Assembly (NCBI RefSeq): GCF_000715075.1
Contig: NC_134095.1
Span: forward strand, 42,882,806-42,946,805
Direction of reading: 5' to 3'
DNA from: Nicotiana tabacum
Lineage: Eukaryota > Streptophyta > Magnoliopsida > Solanales > Solanaceae
Length of the DNA stretch: 64,000 nucleotides
In this document: one piece after another, positions 15,061 to 26,360 of the stretch
Layout of the letters: each line of letters begins with the position of its first letter
Position numbering within the stretch: position 1 is the first letter of the stretch
Position numbers and translations under genes: made by a program
Notes under the pieces: model-generated
What the model saw: the letters and a program-made list of their open reading frames with translations, nothing else
Databases searched by the model: none
What the model was told of the DNA's origin: nothing

Positions 15061-16270
15061 ACTCCAATCCCTAGTTGAGATTTTTAGACTCCATTCCTTT
15101 GTCGCCTTTTGCCAACATAGGGCTCCAATCCCTAGTTGAGAATTTTAGACATAGGGCCTCCATTCCCTAGTCTCCTTTTACCAAAATATGGCTCCAATCC
15201 CTAGTTGAGATTTTAGACACAGGGCATTTATTCCCTAGTCGCCTTTTGCCAACATACAACTCCAATCCCAAGTTGAGATTTTAGACATAGGGCCTCCATT
15301 CCCTAGTCGCCTTTTGCCAACATAGGACTCCAATCCCTAGTTGAGATTTTTTGACATAGGGCCTCCATTACCTAGTCGCTTTTTGCCAACATAGGGCTCA
15401 AATCCCTAGTTTAAATTTTTAGACATAGGGCCTCCATTCCCTCGTCACCTTTTGCTAACATAGGACTCCAATCCCTAGTTGAGATTTTAGACAAAGGGCC
15501 TCTATTCTCTAATCGCCTTTCTCCAACATAGGGCTCAAAGCCCTAGTTGAGATTTTTAAACATAGGGCCTCCATTCCCTAGTCGCCTTTTGCCAACATTG
15601 GGCTCTAATACCTAGTTGAGATTTTTAGACATAGGGCCTCCATTCCCTAGTCTCCTTTTGCCAACATACGACTCCAATCCCTAGTTGAGATTTTTAGACT
15701 CCATTCCTTTGTCGCCTTTTGCCAACATAGGGCTCCAATCCCTAGTTGAGAATTTTAGACATAGGGCCTTCAGTCCCTAGTCTCCTTTTACCAAAATATG
15801 GCTTCAATCCCTAGTTAAGATTTTAGACACAGGGCATCTATTCCCTAGTCGCCTTTTGCCAACATACAAATCCAATCCCAAGTTGAGATTTCAGACATAG
15901 GGCCTCCATTCCCTAGTCGCCTTTTGCCAACATAGGACTCCAATCCCTAGTTGAGATTTTTTGACATAGGGCCTCCATTACCTAGTCGATTTTTGCCAAC
16001 ATAGGGCTCAAATCCCTAGTTGAAATTTTTAGACGTAGAGCCTCCATTCCCTCGTCACCTTTTATTAACATAGGTCTCCAATCCCTAGTTGAGATTTTAG
16101 ACAAAGGGCCTCCATTCTCTAGTCGCCTTTCTCCAACATAGGGCTTAAAGCCCTAGTTGAGATTTTTAGACATAGGGCCTCCATTCCCTAGTCGCCTTTT
16201 GCCAACATTAGGCTCTAATACCTAGTTGAGATTTTTAGACATAGGGCCTCCATTCCCTAGTCTCTTTTTG
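15061..16270. repeat. 610-bp tandem duplication within the satellite
   Basis: A truncated unit (TTTTTAGACTCCATTCCTTT, lacking the usual CATAGGGCCT) occurs at about 15091 and again 610 bp later, and the sequence following each is nearly the same. The preceding copy of the 2.2-kb repeat contains the same run without this deletion. The deletion therefore arose once and was then duplicated. Confidence 0.8.
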
Positions 16271-17104
16271 CCAACATACGACTCCAATCCCTAGTTGAGA
16301 TTTTAGACATAGGGTATCCATTCCCTAGTCAACTTTTGCCAACATACTGCTCCAATCCCAAGTTGAGATTTTAGACATAGGGCCTCCATTCCCTAGTCAC
16401 CTTTTGCCAACATAGGGCTCCAATCCCTAGTTGAGATTTTTCAACATAGGGCCTCCATTCCCTAGTTGCCTTTTGCCAACATAGGGCTCCAATCCCTAGT
16501 TGAGATTTTTCGACATAGGGCCTCCATTCCCTAGTCGCCTTTCCCCAACATAGGGCTCAAATTCCTAGTTGAGATTTTTAGACATAGGGCCTCCATTCCC
16601 TAGTCGCCTTTTGCCAACATAGGGATCCAATCCCTAGTTGAGATTTTTCGACATAGGGTTTCCATTCCCTAGTCGCCTTGTGCCAACATAGGACTCCAAT
16701 TCCTAATTGAGATTTTAGACATAGGGCCTCCATTCCCTACTCGCCTTTTGCCAACATAGGTCTCCAATCCCTAGTTGAGATTTTTAGACATAGGGCCTCC
16801 ATTCCCTAGTTTCCTTTTGCCAACATAGGGCTCCAATCCCTAGTTGAGATTTTTAGACATAGGGCCTCTATTCCATAGTCGCCTTTTGCTAACATAGGGC
16901 TCCAATCCCTTATTGGCATTTTAGACATAGGGCCTCCAGTCCCTAGTCGCCTTTTGCCAAAATAGGGCTCCAATCCCTAGTTGAGATTTTAGAAATAGGG
17001 CCTCCATTCCCTAGTCGCCTTTTGCCAACATAGGGCTCCAATCCCTAGTTGAGATTTTTAGACATAGGGCCTCCATTCCCTAGTCGCCTTTTTCCAACAT
17101 AGGG

Positions 17105-17650
17105 CTCAAATCCCTAGTTGAGATTTTAGATGTAGGTTCTCCATTTCCTAGTCGACTTTTGCCAACATAGGGCTCCAATCCCTAGTTGAGATTTTAGACA
17201 TAGGGCTTCCATTCCCTACTCGCCTTTTGCCAACATAGAGCTCCAATCCCAAGTTGAGATTTTTCGACATATGGCCTTCATTCCCTAGTTGCCTTTTGCC
17301 AACGTAGGGCTCCAATCCCTAGTTGAGATTTTTAGAGATAGGGCCTTCATTCCTTTGTCGCCTTTTGCCAACATAGGGCTCAAATCCCTAGTTGAGATTT
17401 TAGATGTAGGTTCTCCATTTCCTAGTCGACTTTTGCCAACATAGGGCTCCAATCCCTAGTTGAGATTTTAGACATAGGGCTTCCATTCCCTACTCGCCTT
17501 TTGCCAACATAGAGCTCCAATCCCAAGTTGAGATTTTTCGACATATGGCCTTCATTCCCTAGTTGCCTTTTGCCAACGTAGGGCTCCAATCCCTAGTTGA
17601 GATTTTTAGAGATAGGGCCTTCATTCCTTTGTCGCCTTTTGCCAACATAG
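17105..17650. repeat. 274-bp (four-unit) tandem duplication
   Basis: The variant run starting AGATGTAGGTTCTCC is found at about 17128 and again at 17402, an offset of 274 bp or four units. The two copies share private variants such as CTAGTCGACTTTTGCC, AACATAGAGCTCC and TTTTTAGAGATAGGGCCTTC. Confidence 0.8.
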
Positions 17651-18770
17651 GGCTCCGATCCCTAGTTGAGAATTTTAGACATAGGGCCTCCATTCCCTAG
17701 TCTTTTTTGCCAACATATGGCCCTAATCCCTAGTTGAGATTTTAGACATAGGGCATCCATTTCCTAGTCGCCTTTTGCCAACATACGGCTCAAATCCCTA
17801 GTTGAGATTTTAGACATAGGGCCTCCATTCCCTAGTCGCCTTTTGCCAACATAGGGTTCCAATCCCTAGTTGAGATTTTTCGACATATGACTTCCATTCC
17901 CTAGTTGCATTTTGCCAACATAGGGCTCCAATCCCTAGTTGAGATTTTAGACATAGGGCCTCCATTCCCTAGTCGCCTTTTGCCAACATAGGGTTCCAAT
18001 CCCTAGTTGAGATTTTTCGACATATGACTTCCATTCCCTAGTTGCATTTTGCCAACATAGGGTTCCAATCCCTAGTTGTGATTTTTAGACATAGGGCCTC
18101 CATTCCTTTGTCGTCTTTTGCCAACATAGGGCTCCAATCCCTAGTCTCCTTTTACCAACATATGGCTCCAATCCCTAGTTAAGATTATAGACACAGGGCA
18201 TCCATTCCCTAGTCGCCTTTTGACAACATACAACTCCAATCCCAAGTTGAGATTTTACACATAGGGCCTCCATTCCCTCGTCACCTTTTGCTAACTTAGG
18301 ACTCCAATCCCTAGTTGCGATTTTAGACAAAGGGTCTCTATTCTCTAGTCGCCTTTCTCCAACATAGGGCTCAAATCCCTAGTTGAGATTTTTAGACATA
18401 GGGCCTCCATTCCCTAGTCGCCTTTTGCCAACATAGGGCTCCAATCTCTAGTTGAAATTTTTCCACATAGGGTCTCTATTCCCTAGTCGCCTTTTTCCAA
18501 CATAGGACTCAAATTCCTAGTTGAGATTTTAGACATAGGGCCTCCATTCCCTAGTCGCCTTTTGCCAACATAGGTCTCCAATACCTAGTTGAGATTTTTA
18601 GACATAGTGCCTCCATTCCCTAGTTTCCTTTTGCCAACATAGGGCTCCAATCCCTAGTTGAGATTTTTAGACATAGGGCCTCTATTCCCTAGTCGCCTTT
18701 TGCTATCATAGGGATCCAATCCCTTGTTGACATTTTAGACATAGGGCCTCCATTCCCTAGTCGCCTTTTG

Positions 18771-21700
18771 CCAAAATAGGGCTCCAATCCCTAGTTGAGA
18801 ATTTAGACATAGGGCCTCCATTCCCAAGCCGCCCTTTGCCAACATAGGGCTCCAATCCCTAGTTGAGTTTTTTAGACATAGGGCCTCCATTCCCTAGTCG
18901 CCTTTTGCCAACATAGGGCTTCAATCCCTAGTTGAGATTTTAGAGTAGGGCCTCCATTCCCTAGTCGCCTTTTGCCAACATAGGGCTCCAATCCCTAGTT
19001 GAGATTTTAGAAGTAGGGCCTCCATTCCCTAGTCGCCTTTTGCCAACATAGGGCTCCAATCTCTAGTTGAGATTTTAGATATAGGGCTTCCATTCCCTAC
19101 TCTCCTTTTGCCAACATAGGGCTCAAATCCCTCGTTGAGAATTTTAGACATAGGGCCTCCATTCCCTAGTCTTATTTTTCCAACATATGGATCCAATCCC
19201 TAGTTGAGATTTTAGACATAGGTCATCCATTTCCTAGTCGCCTTTTGCCAACATACGGCTCCAATCCCTAGTTTAGATTTTAGATATAGGGCCTCCATTC
19301 CCTAGTCGCCTTTTGCCAACATAGGGCTCCAATCCCTAGTTGAGATTTTTAGACATAGTGTCTCCATGCCCTAGTCGCCTTTTGCCATCATAGGGCTCCA
19401 ATCCCTAGTTGAGATTTTAGACGTAGGGCTTCCAATCCCTAGTCGCCTTTTGCCAACATAGGGCTCCAATCTCTAGTTGAGATTTTTCAACATAGGGCCT
19501 CTATTATCTAGTCCCCTTTCTCCAACATAGGGCTCCAATCCCCAGTTGAGATTTTTCGACATAGAGCCTCCATTCCCTAGTCGTCTTTTGCAAACATAGG
19601 GCTCAAATCCCTAGTTGAGATTTTTAGACATAGGACATCCATTTCCTAGTCTCCTTTTGCAACCATACGAATCCAATCCCTATTTGAGATTTTAGACATA
19701 GGGACTCCATTCCCTAGTCGCCTTTTGCCAACATAGGGCTCCAATCCCTAGTTGAGATTTTTCGGCATATGGCTTCCATTCCCTAGTCGCATTTTGCCAA
19801 CATAGGGCTCCAATCCGTAGTTGAGATTTTTTGACATAGGGCCTCCATTCCCTAGTCGCCTTTTGCCAACATAGAGCTCCAATCCCGAGTTGAGATTTTT
19901 AGACATAGGGCCTCCATTCCTTTGTCTCCTTTTTCCAACATACGGCTCCAATCCCTAGTTGAGAATTTTAGACATAGGGCCTCCATTCCCTAGTCTTTTT
20001 TTGCCAACATATGGCTCTAATCCCTAGTTGAGATTTTAGAAAGAGGACATCCATTTCCTAGTCGCCTTTTGCCAACATACGGCTCCAATCCCTTGTTGAG
20101 ATTTTAGACATAGGGCTTCCATTCCCTACTCTCCTTTTGCCAACATAGGGCTAAAATCCCTAGTTGAGAATTTTAGACATAGGGCCTCCATTCCCTAGTC
20201 TTTTTTTGCCAACATATGGCTCTAATCCCTAGTTGAGATTTTAGAAAGAGGACATCCATTTCCTAGTCGCCTTTTGCCAACATACGGCTCCAATCCCTTG
20301 TTGAGATTTTAGACATAGGGCTTCCATTCCCTACTCTCCCTTTGCCAACATAGGGCTTAAATCCCTAGTTGAGAATTTTAGACATAGGGCCTCCATTCCC
20401 TAGTCTTTTTTTGCCAACATATGGCTCTAATCCCTAGTTGAGATTTTAGACATAGGTCATCCATTTCCTAGTAGCCTTTTGTCAACATACGACTCCAATC
20501 CCTATTTGAGATTTTAGACATAGGGCCTCCATTCCCTAGTCGCCTTTTGCCAACATAGGGCTCCAATCCCTAGTTGAGATTTTTCGACATATGGCTTCCA
20601 TTCCCTAGTCGCATTTTGCCAACATAGGGCTCCAATCCCTAGTTGAGATTTTTTGACATAGGGCCTCCATTCCCTAGTCGCCTTTTGCCAACATAGGGCT
20701 CCAATCCCGAGTTGAGATTTTTAGACATAGGGCCTCCATTCCTTTGTCGCCTTTTGCCAACATAGGGCTCCAATCCCTAGTTGAGAATTTTAGACATAGG
20801 GCCTCCATTCCCTAGTCTTTTTTTGCCAACATATGGCTCTAATCCCTAGTTGAGATTTTAGACATAGGGCATCCATTTCCTAGTCACCTTTTGCCAACAT
20901 ACGGCTCCAATCCCTAGTTGAGATTTTAGACATAGGGCCTCCATTCCCAAGCCGCCCTTTGCCAACATAGGGCTCCAATCCCTAGTTGAGTTTTTTAGAC
21001 ATAGGGCCTCCATTCCCTAGTCGCCTTTTGCCAACATAGGGCTTCAATCCCTAGTTGAGATTTTAGAGTAGGGCCTCCATTCCCTAGTCGCCTTTTGCCA
21101 ACATAGGGCTCCAATCCCTAGTTGAGATTTTAGAAGTAGGGCCTCCATTCCCTAGTCGCCTTTTGCCAACATAGGGCTCCAATCTCTAGTTGAGATTTTA
21201 GATATAGGGCTTCCATTCCCTACTCTCCTTTTGCCAACATAGGGCTCCAATCCCTAGTTGAGAATTTTAGACATAGGGCCTCCATTCCCTAGTCTTTTTT
21301 TACCAACATATGGCTCTAATCCCTAGTTGAGATTTTAGACATAGGGCATCCATTTCCTAGTCGCCTTTTGCCAAAATAGGGCTCCAATCCCTAGTTGAGA
21401 ATTTAGACATAGGGCCTCCATTCCCAAGCCGCCCTTTGCCAACATAGGGCTCCAATCCCTAGTTGAGTTTTTTAGACATAGGGCCTCCATTCCCTAGTCG
21501 CCTTTTGCCAACATAGGGCTTCAATCCCTAGTTGAGATTTTAGAGTAGGGCCTCCATTCCCTAGTCGCCTTTTGCCAACATAGGGCTCCAATCCCTAGTT
21601 GAGATTTTAGAAGTAGGGCCTCCATTCCCTAGTCGCCTTTTGCCAACATAGGGCTCCAATCTCTAGTTGAGATTTTAGATATAGGGCTTCCATTCCCTAC

Positions 21701-23320
21701 TCTCCTTTTGCCAACATAGGGCTCAAATCCCTCGTTGAGAATTTTAGACATAGGGCCTCCATTCCCTAGTCTTATTTTTCCAACATATGGATCCAATCCC
21801 TAGTTGAGATTTTAGACATAGGTCATCCATTTCCTAGTCGCCTTTTGCCAACATACGGCTCCAATCCCTAGTTTAGATTTTAGATATAGGGCCTCCATTC
21901 CCTAGTCGCCTTTTGCCAACATAGGGCTCCAATCCCTAGTTGAGATTTTTAGACATAGTGTCTCCATGCCCTAGTCGCCTTTTGCCATCATAGGGCTCCA
22001 ATCCCTAGTTGAGATTTTAGACGTAGGGCCTCCAATCCCTAGTCGCCTTTTGCCAACATAGGGCTCCAATCTCTAGTTGAGATTTTTCAACATAGGGCCT
22101 CTATTATCTAGTCCCCTTTCTCCAACATAGGGCTCCAATCCCCAGTTGAGATTTTTCGACATAGAGCCTCCATTCCCTAGTCGTCTTTTGCAAACATAGG
22201 GCTCAAATCCCTAGTTGAGATTTTTAGACATAGGACATCCATTTCCTAGTCTCCTTTTGCAACCATACGAATCCAATCCCTATTTGAGATTTTAGACATA
22301 GGGACTCCATTCCCTAGTCGCCTTTTGCCAACATAGGGCTCCAATCCCTAGTTGAGATTTTTCGGCATATGGCTTCCATTCCCTAGTCGCATTTTGCCAA
22401 CATAGGGCTCCAATCCGTAGTTGAGATTTTTTGACATAGGGCCTCCATTCCCTAGTCGCCTTTTGCCAACATAGAGCTCCAATCCCGAGTTGAGATTTTT
22501 AGACATAGGGCCTCCATTCCTTTGTCTCCTTTTTCCAACATACGGCTCCAATCCCTAGTTGAGAATTTTAGACATAGGGCCTCCATTCCCTAGTCTTTTT
22601 TTGCCAACATATGGCTCTAATCCCTAGTTGAGATTTTAGAAAGAGGACATCCATTTCCTAGTCGCCTTTTGCCAACATACGGCTCCAATCCCTTGTTGAG
22701 ATTTTAGACATAGGGCTTCCATTCCCTACTCTCCTTTTGCCAACATAGGGCTTAAATCCCTAGTTGAGAATTTTAGACATAGGGCCTCCATTCCCTAGTC
22801 TTTTTTTGCCAACATATGGCTCTAATCCCTAGTTGAGATTTTAGACATAGGTCATCCATTTCCTAGTAGCCTTTTGTCAACATACGACTTCAATCCCTAT
22901 TTGAGATTTTAGACATAGGGCCTCCATTCCCTAGTCGCCTTTTGCCAACATAGGGCTCCAATCCCTAGTTGAGATTTTTCGACATATGGCTTCCATTCCC
23001 TAGTCGCATTTTGCCAACATAGGGCTCCAATCCCTAGTTGAGATTTTTTGACATAGGGCCTCCATTCCCTAGTCGCCTTTTGCCAACATAGGGCTCCAAT
23101 CCCGAGTTGAGATTTTTAGACATAGGGCCTCCATTCCTTTGTCGCCTTTTGCCAACATAGGGCTCCAATCCCTAGTTGAGAATTTTAGACATAGGGCCTC
23201 CATTCCCTAGTCTTTTTTTGCCAACATATGGCTCTAATCCCTAGTTGAGATTTTAGACATAGGGCATCCATTTCCTAGTCACCTTTTGCCAACATACGGC
23301 TCCAATCCCTAGTTGAGATT
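18771..23320. repeat. 2600-bp satellite duplication, near identical
   Basis: Sequence from 18771 recurs at 21371 with an exact 2600-bp offset through roughly 20110/22710. I noticed one substitution (GTAGGGCTTCC at about 19434 against GTAGGGCCTCC at 22034). After that the first copy carries an additional 205-bp duplication (AAGAGGACAT at 20041 and 20246), so the offset falls to 2395 bp until about 20920/23315. Part of the run (CCATTCCCAAGCCGCCC and following) also occurs a third time at about 20941. Confidence 0.88.
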
Positions 23321-23345
23321 TTAGACATAGGGCCTCCATTCCCTA

Positions 23346-24320
23346 GTCGCCTTTTGCCAACATAGGGCTCCAATCCCTAATTGAGATTTTTCAACATAGG
23401 GCCTCCATTCCCTAGTCACCTTTAGCCAACATAGGGCTCCAATCCCTAGTTGAGATTTTTTGACATAGGGCCTCCATTCCCTAGTCGCCTTTTGCCAACA
23501 TAGGACTCCAATTCCTAGTTGAGATTTTAGACATAGGGCCTCCATTCCCTAGTCGTCTTTTGCCAACATAGGTCTCCAATCCGTAGTTGAGATTTTTCGA
23601 CATAGAGTCTCCATTCCCTAGTTTCCTTTTGCCAACATAGGGCTCCAATCCCTAGTTGACATGTTTAGACATAGGGCCTCTATTCCCTAGTCGCCTTTTG
23701 CTAACATAGGGCTCCAATCCCTTGTTGGCATTTTAGACATAGGGCCTCCATTCCCTAGTCGCCTTTTGCCAAAATAGGGCTCCAATCCCTAGTTGAGATT
23801 TTTAGACATAGGGCCTCCATTCCCTAGTCTCCTTTTGCCAACATAGGGCTCAAATACCTATTTGATATTTTAGATGTAAGGCATCCATTTCCTAGTCGCC
23901 TTTTGCCAACATAAGGCTCCAATCCCTAGTTGAGATTTTTCAACATAGGGCCTCCATTCCCTAGTCGCCTTTTGCCAACATAGGGCTCCAATCCCTTGTT
24001 GAGATTTTTCGACATAGGGCCTCCATTCCCTAGTCGCTTTTTGCCAACATAAGGCTCAAATCCCTAGTTGAGATTTTTAGACATAGGGCCTCCATTCCCT
24101 CGTCGCCTTTTGCTAACATAGGACTCCAATCCCTAGTTGAGATTTTAGACATAGGGCCTCTATTCTCTAGTCGCCTTTCTCCAACATATGGCTCAAATAC
24201 CTAGTTGAGATTTTTAGACATAGGGCCTCTATTCCCTCGTTGCCTTTTGCTAACATAGGACTCCAATCCCTAGTTGAAATTTTAGACATAGGGCCTCCAT
24301 TCCCTAGTCGTTTTTTCCAA
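23346..24320. repeat. Right-hand copy of the 880-1853 satellite block
   Basis: This is the partner of 880-1853 (offset 22466 bp) and it ends exactly where the satellite meets retrotransposon DNA. The last satellite bases read CTAGTCGTTTTTTCCAA; the next bases, TATGGAAGCTCT, belong to the chromovirus protease region found intact around 33025. Confidence 0.85.
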
Positions 24321-24838
24321 TATGGAAGCTCTCTGTGGCATACTGAGAAAATACCTGTAATCACTGTATTTGAAGCAACGACATCTGGCCTGGTAGGAAT
24401 AACATAGAATCGGGCCTGACCGCCACCTTATCAGTCTCCCCCTCTAGGGTGACCCCCAGCTGCCTACCCCTCACCCCAAGCTGTTTGGGCGGGTGGTGAA
24501 GTAACTGGTGCTGAAGTCATAGTTTAACCCCTCTGCTGAACTAGGACTCTCAAGAAGCGGGAACACTGCCTCCTGATATGACCAAGTTCCCCACACTCAT
24601 AGCAACCTCGATCCTACAATGGTGGTAGGGACTGGATAGGGCCCCGAGAATCGAAATACCTGCTAGAAGAACCCGATGCAAATGAACCCTGAACTGAAGG
24701 AGCATGGAATGAACTCTAAGATGGAAAAGCATTGGGAGATGACTAACCCAGACGGACACTATATGAACCATGGCTATATGATGCACCATGATGATCGAGT
24801 CCAAGCCTACACTACTATTGAGTAGAGAGGATGGTCGA
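24321..24838 (-). pseudogene. Chromovirus gag 3' end fragment with CCHC knuckle (copy A)
   Basis: Read on the minus strand, this is the end of a Ty3/gypsy gag and the entry to protease. The zinc knuckle CYECGELGHIRRQC (CX2CX4HX4C) lies at 24563-24604 and is intact. Downstream the frame continues toward protease but is cut off by the satellite at 24321, just before the catalytic DPSST that survives in the right copy near 33016. Upstream, toward 24838, an LTR insertion ends the gag. It is a truncated, non-functional duplicate of 33025-33541. The family is Tekay/Del-like by resemblance to the gag at 62655-63242. Confidence 0.82.
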
Positions 24839-25706
24839 TGCAGTTTTAACCCAACTAGGTCGGGATCAAATTCACAGGGAGTTAATAATTGGAATTAGGT
24901 TTATATCCAAGCTAAATGCGGGTTTTGAATCTAATTACACTTCCACACATGTTTGGTTTTATTTCTACTTCTACCTCTATTCTATTGCATGAGATATTTG
25001 AAACTAAGTACAATATTTTTGTTGTTGATTTTCAATAGTTTAAAGGGACTAGGGTAGTGACTTCCACCTAGGTGGATATGTAACGGGTAGTAGAATCTAG
25101 GACAATCTTGTGATTAGTTGGGATCATAATATAGTTATCACTCCCGGGTACTCACTCTATACATGTTAGTAGTTTGAGTGATGTTGCCCAATTTGGCTTT
25201 CTCGAGTCCAAATAGGTATTCATGCAATTCAAGTGATGTTAGCTCAAGTCGAGTATTACTATCTCTAGCTTTAACCCTTTAATTGGGGCTATCAATTTCT
25301 TGAGTTCACCCCAATTCCTTGTTAGCCTAGTTTTCCTAGACTTAGTCCATCTTTCTCAAGTAAAGACTAAGTCATAAAGGCATGAATCCTTGCTTGCAAC
25401 CACTAATTCTAAAGTTCTAGCAAGAACTCGGCTAAATATCACTAACACATACACATTCAAGCCCTAAAATTCAATACTCATCAAATACCCACACTAGAAT
25501 TTGATCATAACCCTAGCTATGGGTTTAGCTACTCATGGAAATAACAGAAATTAAAGAAGAAAAGAAGATTAAATTCATAATACTAAATAAAAAGATGAAA
25601 ATCTAATGTTGAGAGATAATTCTAGTACAAAATTACCTAAAATGGAATATGTAACCGTCTCATGTGCTCAGCTAAAACATAACTTCACCTAAAAATGTCA
25701 AAAAGG

Positions 25707-25720
25707 TCTATTTATACTAA
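25707..25720 (-). promoter_or_regulatory. Probable TATA box of the minus-strand LTR
   Basis: The minus strand reads TTAGTATAAATAGA, a good plant TATA box, about 640-650 bp inside the LTR from its TGATAAG start. The same motif is kept at 34394-34407 in the duplicated LTR. Assignment as the LTR promoter is inference from position. Confidence 0.45.
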
Positions 25721-25744
25721 GCTGAAATTTTCGGACAAATACCT

Positions 25745-26165
25745 CTGGGGAAGTTTCGCGACCGCGTAATTTTTACTGCGATTGCACTATTGCTTTCGCG
25801 GCCGCGTAGTTTTGACCGCGGTCCGCGTTTTCAACTTCTGGATCTGAGTTGAGCATGGTTTCGTAGATTGCATAATTTGCATTGCGATTGCATAGGAGAC
25901 TTCCGCGGCCGCATAATTCTAACACGGACCGCACTTCTTATTTTAGCTTGAAATTTGAACTCTCTGAACCTTAGCAACCGCAGTTCGCATAATACCAATC
26001 GCAGCCACGACGGTACTTTCGCGGCCGCACTTTTCTGACGCGGTCTGGATTCATGTTATAGCCCAACAATTCATCTCTCTAATTCTTCATTTCGCGAACC
26101 TCGAAATAGTGTTTGCGACCGCATTGATACTTTCGCGGCCGCACTTTTCTGACGTGGCCCGCGTT
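25745..26165. repeat. Degenerate GC-rich repeats with four NotI sites in U3 (copy A)
   Basis: In otherwise AT-rich LTR sequence, variants of TTCGCGGCCGCACTTTTCTG recur about every 100 bp, alternating with GACCGCG and TTGCATTGCGATTGCA. GCGGCCGC occurs at 25798, 25905, 26021 and 26135. The block lies upstream (in minus-strand terms) of the LTR TATA box, hence in U3. The motif is palindromic and rich in CpG and CHG. Confidence 0.8.
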
Positions 26166-26360
26166 TCATATCTTTTGGTCCAGGCTTGGTTTTTGTTCAA
26201 GTTTTGACTCCTTTATTAGTTGATTATGGCTCATTTGGCTTATTTTGAACAATCCTTGCAAGAAAGCATAATACATCAATTCTGGGAATACCTTCATGTA
26301 TTTTTGGCCTAAAATACAAGTAAAAGAGAGCAAATAATAGGTTAAAATCTCTACTTATCA

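Larger units (their letters stand above)
1..24320. repeat. 69-bp dimeric satellite array, about 350 units
   Basis: The whole stretch is a head-to-tail tandem array whose common unit is 69 bp, with frequent 68- and 70-bp variants caused by T-run length (TTTTTAGACAT, TTTAGACAT, TTTTTCGACAT). Each unit is two related halves. Half A reads ACATAGGGCTCCAATCCCTA then GTTGAGATTTTT; half B reads ACATAGGGCCTCCATTCCCT then AGTCGCCTTTTGCCA. Both halves share ACATAGGGC and CCCTAGT, so the unit looks like an old dimer of a ~34-35 bp monomer. No transposon interrupts it. It starts before base 1 and ends abruptly at 24320 against retrotransposon sequence. Apparent minus-strand ORFs arise because 69 is divisible by three. 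I do not recognise it as a named satellite. Confidence 0.97.
24839..26360 (-). mobile_element. Athila/Ogre-like LTR (copy A)
   Basis: On the minus strand the segment begins TGATAAGTAGAGATTTTAAC and ends GGGTTAAAACTGCA. These are TG...CA termini with an echoed GATTTTAAC/GTTAAAAC near the ends. A TATA box lies at 25707-25720, and CTCCCTGTGAATTTGATCCC sits near the 3' end, a layout I associate with LTR ends of Athila/Ogre-type elements. Its left end abuts chromovirus gag, so it inserted there. The sequence to its right is non-coding, so it is probably the 3' LTR of a larger minus-strand element. No matching second LTR of this family is in the window other than the duplicated copy at 33543, and no target-site duplication could be confirmed. 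Confidence 0.6.

Noticed and set aside
1..24320. CRISPR-like or telomeric array
   Set aside because: Repeats are contiguous and diverged without unique spacers. CCCTAG/TAGGG words are spaced by other sequence and do not form the plant telomere repeat.
855..24364. Minus-strand ORFs of 60-75 codons in the satellite
   Set aside because: They are translations of the 69-bp unit (23-residue repeats), have no family features and exist only because the period is divisible by three. The one at 24167-24364 is a chimera across the satellite boundary.
24550..24804. 84-codon minus-strand frame (and 33254-33508)
   Set aside because: It is out of frame with the CCHC knuckle and gag; the real gag frame is the neighbouring one.
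24839..26360. Interpretation of this LTR as a MITE or Mutator-type element
   Set aside because: TG...CA ends, an internal TATA box and length of 1.5 kb fit an LTR better; the terminal inverted match is short and no target-site duplication flanks both ends.
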